Part shown: piece after piece, positions 5,519-9,523 of the stretch
Layout: each line of letters starts with the position of its first letter
Position numbering within the stretch: position 1 is the stretch's first letter
From: Bacteroidota bacterium
GTDB lineage: Bacteria > Bacteroidota > Bacteroidia > Bacteroidales > Marinifilaceae
Assembly: GCA_023400335.1 (NCBI GenBank)
Contig: JAEXFF010000414.1
Span: 1 to 9,523 of the forward strand
Length of the DNA stretch: 9,523 nucleotides
Direction: 5' to 3'
Notes under the pieces: model-generated
Seen by the model: the letters and a program-made list of their open reading frames with translations, nothing else
The model's database searches: none
Told to the model about the DNA's origin: nothing
Translations under genes and position numbers: made by a program

Positions 5519-8500
5519 ATGAAAAAAAAGCAATTAATTGCTATCCCCCGGGGGCAATTACTGAAAAAGACATTGCGTATTATGAGATTAACGCTGATTT
5601 TGATGTTGGCATTCATTTTCGACGTGAATGCATTGGGTTTTTCACAAGTGGTACGGGTTTCTGTCAATTGCCAGAACGAGTTGCTCAGTAAAGTCTTTAA
5701 AGACTTGGAAAATCAGACAAATTATTATTTTTTCTTTAACGACAAAAGTGTAAATACCGATCAGAGGGTCACTCTCTCTATTCAGGAAGAGGAATTGGAC
5801 AAGGCGCTGAAAAAAATTATCGGTAACGGATATCAGTATGAGATTTCCAATAATCTGATTATTATTACGAAGTCTAAAGCTGTGGAACAGCTTATGGCAG
5901 AAGTAGAAAAAAAGCAATTGACTGGGGTGGTGAAGGATTCAAAAGGAGAACCGTTACCCGGTGTAAGTGTTGTCATAAAAGGTACAACGACCGGCACTGC
6001 TACCGATTTAGACGGGAAATTTGCAATTGATAGCCCTACTAATAAACCGGCCGTGCTGGTATTTTCATTTGTCGGCATGAAAAGTCAGGAGCTGACAGCA
6101 AGTCCGGATAAACCCCTGACGGTTGTGCTGGAGGACGATGCTCTGGTACTGGAGGACGTGGTGGTAACCGGATACCGGAGTATCAGTAAGACTACTTTTA
6201 CCGGTTCTTCTACGAAGTTGCAGCAAGAGGATATCGCCCAAAAAGGAATTGTGGACGTCAGCCGCATGCTGGAAGGACAAGTGGCAGGTGTGAGCATACA
6301 AAACGTTTCGGGGACTTTCGGAGCAGCTCCGAAGGTAAGAGTACGCGGTGCGACCTCTTTGTCCGGAGAAAATAAGCCGCTATGGGTAATTGACGGAGTG
6401 GTACATGAAGATATTGTCAGTGTGAGTAATGACGAACTGACCAGTGGTGACCCGACTACGCTTTTGGGATCTGCTGTGGCTGGTCTGAATGCTAATGATA
6501 TTGAAAGTATCGATATTTTGAAAGATGCTGCAGCTACTGCTCTTTACGGTGCACGGGCGATGAACGGCGTGGTTGTGGTGTCGACTAAAAAAGGAACGGA
6601 AGGTCGTCCCATTTTAAGGTATTCCGGGAATTTTACAGTTCAATTGAGGCCTTCTTATGCAGATTACGATATTCTGAATTCGGGAGACCAAATGTCAATT
6701 TATGCTGAACTGGAGAGAAAGGGATTTCTGAATTCTGACCTGGTAAATGATCAGAACTCCGGTATTTATGGGAAAATGTATAAGTTGATTAATACTTATG
6801 ATCCCGAAACCGGAAAATTCGGATTACCGAATACTGTCGAATCCCGCCGTCAGTTTTTACGCCGTTATGCAAATTCAAATACAGATTGGTTTAAGATTTT
6901 ATTCCGGAATTCTTTGCAACAGGAACATTCTATCAGTATTTCCGGAGGTAATCAGAGAAGCCGTACATACGGTTCTTTGAGTTTCCTGAACGATGAAGGC
7001 TGGAGCATCGGAACAAAAGTACGCCGTTATACCGCCAATATCCGCAATGATCTGAAACTGGCTGAAAATTTGAATCTGGGACTTCAGGTAATCGGTTCGG
7101 TCCGGGATCAGAAAGCACCCGGAGCTTTGTCAAGGAGGAGTAATACAGTAGAAGGAACTTACGACCGGGATTTTGATATAAATCCTTTCAGTTATGCTTT
7201 GAATACCAGCCGGGCAATGACTTGTTACGATGAAGAAGGGAATCTGGAGTTTTTTACCCGTAATTATGCCCCTTTTAATATCATTCACGAATTGAGGAAT
7301 AATTCAATCCATTTGAAAATGGTAGATGTAAAAGCCCAGGTTGATTTGGGCTGGGAAATTGTAAAAGGACTCCGCTACGAATTTACGGGTGCTGTCCGCT
7401 ATGTAAAATCCGACCGGGAGCATATGATCAAGGAGAAATCCAATATGGCAGAGGCTTACCGGGCCGATTACAATTCCACTATCCGGAAGAAAAATAAATT
7501 TCTCTATAAAGACAAAGAACATCCGGAAGCAGAACCTGTTTCCGTGTTGCCCTATGGGGGGTTTTATAATCGTACAGAGGATCAGCTGACCAGTTATGAT
7601 GTCAGAAACTCCTTGAAATTTAATAAAAAAATCGGGCTTCATGAATTGAATATGATCGGAGGTATACAGGTGAAATATGCCGACCGCCAGGCTTTTAATA
7701 ATACAGGATATGGTTATCAGTATGAAGAAGGAGGGAACGTAACCGTAGACTACCGGATTATGAAAATGATGATCGAAAGTAATTTCCCTTATTATGGAAT
7801 GGGTACCACACGTGACCGTTTTGTCGCCTTTTACTATAATGCGGATTACGGATATGATGCCCGCTATATTTTCTCCGGTACGGTCCGCTATGATGGAACC
7901 AATGCTTTGGGAAAAAGCCGGACGGCCCGCTGGTTGCCTACCTGGAACGTCAGTGGAAAATGGAATATCAGTAATGAACATTTTATGGAACCGGTAAAAT
8001 GGGTGGATCAATTGTCTTTGAGGGCCTCTTACGGTTTGACGGCTTCTATGAATAATTCCGCTTCCGCTTCCGCGAAATTTATCAATGGAAATACCAATCG
8101 TCCCAGTGCAGGTGATCAGGAATCTGTAATTAACCTGGATGCTTTGGAAAATGCCGATTTGACCTGGGAAAAAGGACATGTATTAAATCTGGGAATTGAT
8201 CTGGGATTGTTTAACCGGAGACTGGATGTGATTTTTGATTACTGGAGAAGGAATAGTTTCGACCTGATCGCAACGATGAAAACTTCTGGGATCGGAGGTA
8301 TGATTAATAAAAAAGCAAATTATGCCGATATGGAATCCCGGGGATTCGATATTGCCATTGGCATTACGCCGATCCGGACAAAAGATTGGGGTTGGAAATC
8401 CAATTTTACTTTAGGATATACAAAAACCAAAATTACCAATTCCAAGAATTTACCCTCTATCAACAGTATGGTACGTTCTACCGGAGGAAATTTGGAAGGT

Positions 8501-9169
8501 TATCCGGTAAACAGTCTGTTTTCTATTCAATTCTGTGGATTGACTCCGGATACTGGAGTACCTTTGATTTTAGATCAAAACGGAGAAATAGCTAAAACCA
8601 TCGATTTTCAGAGCACGAAATTGAAATATTTGAAATATGAAGGACCGGTAGATCCTACTTATACCGGAGGATGGTCGAATACTTTCCGTTGGAAGGATTT
8701 GTCCGTTAATGTGTTCTTAACTTTCCAGGCCGGAAATAAGGTTCGTTTGGACGGGCAGTTTAAGAAACAATATACGGAACTGGACGCCATGTCGAAAGTG
8801 TTTAAAGACCGGTGGATGCAACCGGGTGATGAAAAATATACGAATGTTCCTTCTATTCCGGATGCGATAACTGTTTCCAATTTGTCGAGTATGTATGCTT
8901 ATAGCGCATATAATTATACAAGCCTTCGGGTGGCAAAAGGGGATTTTATCCGTTTAAAGACCATCTCCCTGACTTACAGATTACCCAAATATATTTTGGA
9001 AAAGACAAAAATATTGAGTGAGATGTCCCTTACTGTTGCCGGAACGAATTTGTGGTTGATTTATGCCGATAAAAAATTCAATGGTCAGGACCCGGAATTT
9101 TACAATACCGGTGGAGTGGCCCAACCTCTTGCCCGTCAGTTTACCGTGGCTTTGAATATCGGTTTTTAA
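5519..9169 (+). CDS. SusC/RagA-family TonB-dependent outer-membrane receptor with N-terminal STN domain
   Basis: 1216 residues from the ATG at 5519 (MKKKQLIAIPRGQLLKK...). In-frame starts at 5468 (TTG) and 5495 (ATG) exist, but the first lies inside a hairpin and both add residues before the basic signal-peptide start. The signal peptide runs to about residue 40-43 (VNALGFSQ). An STN domain at ~44-119 is the periplasmic module that touches FecR. A carboxypeptidase-regulatory-like beta domain at ~134-205 begins LTGVVKDSKGEPLPGVSV. The motif DVVVTGY follows (~213-219), then the plug to ~360 with the SusC signature LYGARAMNGVVVVSTKKG. A ~850-residue beta-barrel ends in a terminal Phe (ALNIGF), typical of outer-membrane proteins. 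It would import a ligand captured with the downstream SusD partner, using TonB energy, and signal substrate presence to the upstream FecR/sigma pair. The ligand is not evident from sequence. Confidence 0.95.
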   Translation: MKKKQLIAIPRGQLLKKTLRIMRLTLILMLAFIFDVNALGFSQVVRVSVNCQNELLSKVFKDLENQTNYYFFFNDKSVNTDQRVTLSIQEEELDKALKKIIGNGYQYEISNNLIIITKSKAVEQLMAEVEKKQLTGVVKDSKGEPLPGVSVVIKGTTTGTATDLDGKFAIDSPTNKPAVLVFSFVGMKSQELTASPDKPLTVVLEDDALVLEDVVVTGYRSISKTTFTGSSTKLQQEDIAQKGIVDVSRMLEGQVAGVSIQNVSGTFGAAPKVRVRGATSLSGENKPLWVIDGVVHEDIVSVSNDELTSGDPTTLLGSAVAGLNANDIESIDILKDAAATALYGARAMNGVVVVSTKKGTEGRPILRYSGNFTVQLRPSYADYDILNSGDQMSIYAELERKGFLNSDLVNDQNSGIYGKMYKLINTYDPETGKFGLPNTVESRRQFLRRYANSNTDWFKILFRNSLQQEHSISISGGNQRSRTYGSLSFLNDEGWSIGTKVRRYTANIRNDLKLAENLNLGLQVIGSVRDQKAPGALSRRSNTVEGTYDRDFDINPFSYALNTSRAMTCYDEEGNLEFFTRNYAPFNIIHELRNNSIHLKMVDVKAQVDLGWEIVKGLRYEFTGAVRYVKSDREHMIKEKSNMAEAYRADYNSTIRKKNKFLYKDKEHPEAEPVSVLPYGGFYNRTEDQLTSYDVRNSLKFNKKIGLHELNMIGGIQVKYADRQAFNNTGYGYQYEEGGNVTVDYRIMKMMIESNFPYYGMGTTRDRFVAFYYNADYGYDARYIFSGTVRYDGTNALGKSRTARWLPTWNVSGKWNISNEHFMEPVKWVDQLSLRASYGLTASMNNSASASAKFINGNTNRPSAGDQESVINLDALENADLTWEKGHVLNLGIDLGLFNRRLDVIFDYWRRNSFDLIATMKTSGIGGMINKKANYADMESRGFDIAIGITPIRTKDWGWKSNFTLGYTKTKITNSKNLPSINSMVRSTGGNLEGYPVNSLFSIQFCGLTPDTGVPLILDQNGEIAKTIDFQSTKLKYLKYEGPVDPTYTGGWSNTFRWKDLSVNVFLTFQAGNKVRLDGQFKKQYTELDAMSKVFKDRWMQPGDEKYTNVPSIPDAITVSNLSSMYAYSAYNYTSLRVAKGDFIRLKTISLTYRLPKYILEKTKILSEMSLTVAGTNLWLIYADKKFNGQDPEFYNTGGVAQPLARQFTVALNIGF

Positions 9170-9225
9170 AGAAATGCCTTACAATGAAAAAGAATAAAAT
9201 TGAAATGCATTTAAAAGATGGAATT

Positions 9226-9523
9226 ATGAATAAATATATCAGAAATATCATTGCCGGCGGACTTATTTTATTGACCGGTTGTAATAATTTTTTGGATGAG
9301 GTGCCGGACGACAGAACTGAAATCGACTCGACATCCAAGCTGGCTAAATTGGTCGCTGATGCATATCCCAAAGCTTCTTATGCAGCAACTTTGAATTCAA
9401 GAGTGGATTTTGTAACCGATAAAGGTGCCGGTAATAAAGAATACGCTTCTAATACAGATCCTTTTTTCTGGCGGGATGTAACTGACGATACGCAGGATAC
9501 TCCCACTTATCTGTGGCAAAAGT
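9226..9523 (+). CDS. SusD/RagB-family surface lipoprotein (3' partial)
   Basis: The first 99 codons of a SusD-like substrate-binding lipoprotein, cut by the window end. From the ATG at 9226 the signal is MNKYIRNIIAGGLILLTGC, with a clean LTGC lipobox and Cys19. CNNFLDEVPDDRTEID follows, the typical SusD opening (C-x2-FLD-x2-P), then a helix starting SKLAKLVADAYP and a DTPTYLWQK segment typical of the first TPR-like helices. An in-frame ATG at 9184 would add 14 residues, including acidic ones, to the signal; I prefer 9226, but 9184 lies only 14 bases after susC and cannot be excluded. The protein should sit as a lid on the SusC barrel and capture the ligand outside the cell. Order and spacing indicate one transcript with susC. 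Confidence 0.9.
   Translation, partial: MNKYIRNIIAGGLILLTGCNNFLDEVPDDRTEIDSTSKLAKLVADAYPKASYAATLNSRVDFVTDKGAGNKEYASNTDPFFWRDVTDDTQDTPTYLWQK

Noticed and set aside
7304..8179. Long minus-strand open frame (291 codons) opposite susC
   Set aside because: It is antisense to a well-supported barrel-coding region, has no recognisable domain and looks like a codon-bias shadow.
1..9523. tRNA, rRNA, CRISPR array, insertion sequence or att site
   Set aside because: No cloverleaf, rRNA stretch, regularly spaced repeats, transposase or terminal inverted repeats were seen by eye on either strand.

Overview
This window looks like a Bacteroidota chromosome, most likely a gut or oral Bacteroidales member; an Odoribacteraceae-type genome is my guess, but the genus is not proven. 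The reasons are the gene families (S46 dipeptidyl-peptidase, BACON and FISUMP lipoprotein, FecI/FecR pair, STN-bearing SusC, SusD), A-rich start regions without Shine-Dalgarno sequences, and lipoproteins with an acidic stretch after the lipid-anchored cysteine. All large genes are on the + strand.

Layout. 1-1095 is the C-terminal half of an S46 dipeptidyl-peptidase, cut by the window edge. It carries the catalytic Ser and a Gly at the specificity position, which points to DPP7-type rather than DPP11-type. 1122-2315 encodes a probable surface lipoprotein with two BACON domains and a C-terminal FISUMP domain, 26 bases downstream and probably co-transcribed. A good rho-independent terminator follows at 2365-2404. 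Next comes an unusually long gene-poor stretch (2316-3637). It holds several small dyads, a pair of degenerate direct repeats, and a minus-strand 47-codon ORF (3200-3343) for a single-pass membrane miniprotein with an acidic tail.

3638-9523 is a complete-looking cell-surface signalling and uptake cassette: an ECF sigma factor (FecI-like), a FecR-like anti-sigma factor, a SusC/RagA TonB-dependent receptor with an N-terminal STN signalling domain, and the start of a SusD/RagB lipoprotein cut by the window edge. By family knowledge, substrate binding at SusC/SusD is relayed through the STN domain to periplasmic FecR. FecR then frees or activates the sigma factor, which raises transcription of the transporter genes. 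The substrate cannot be read from the sequence; the neighbouring peptidase makes peptides one possibility among several.

The most distinctive non-coding structure is a pair of perfect inverted repeats (5426-5454 and 5464-5492) between fecR and susC, where differential expression of regulator and transporter could be set. I did not find a clearly novel multi-gene system. The best leads are the divergently encoded miniprotein, the fecR-susC double hairpin and a cysteine cluster in the peptidase.
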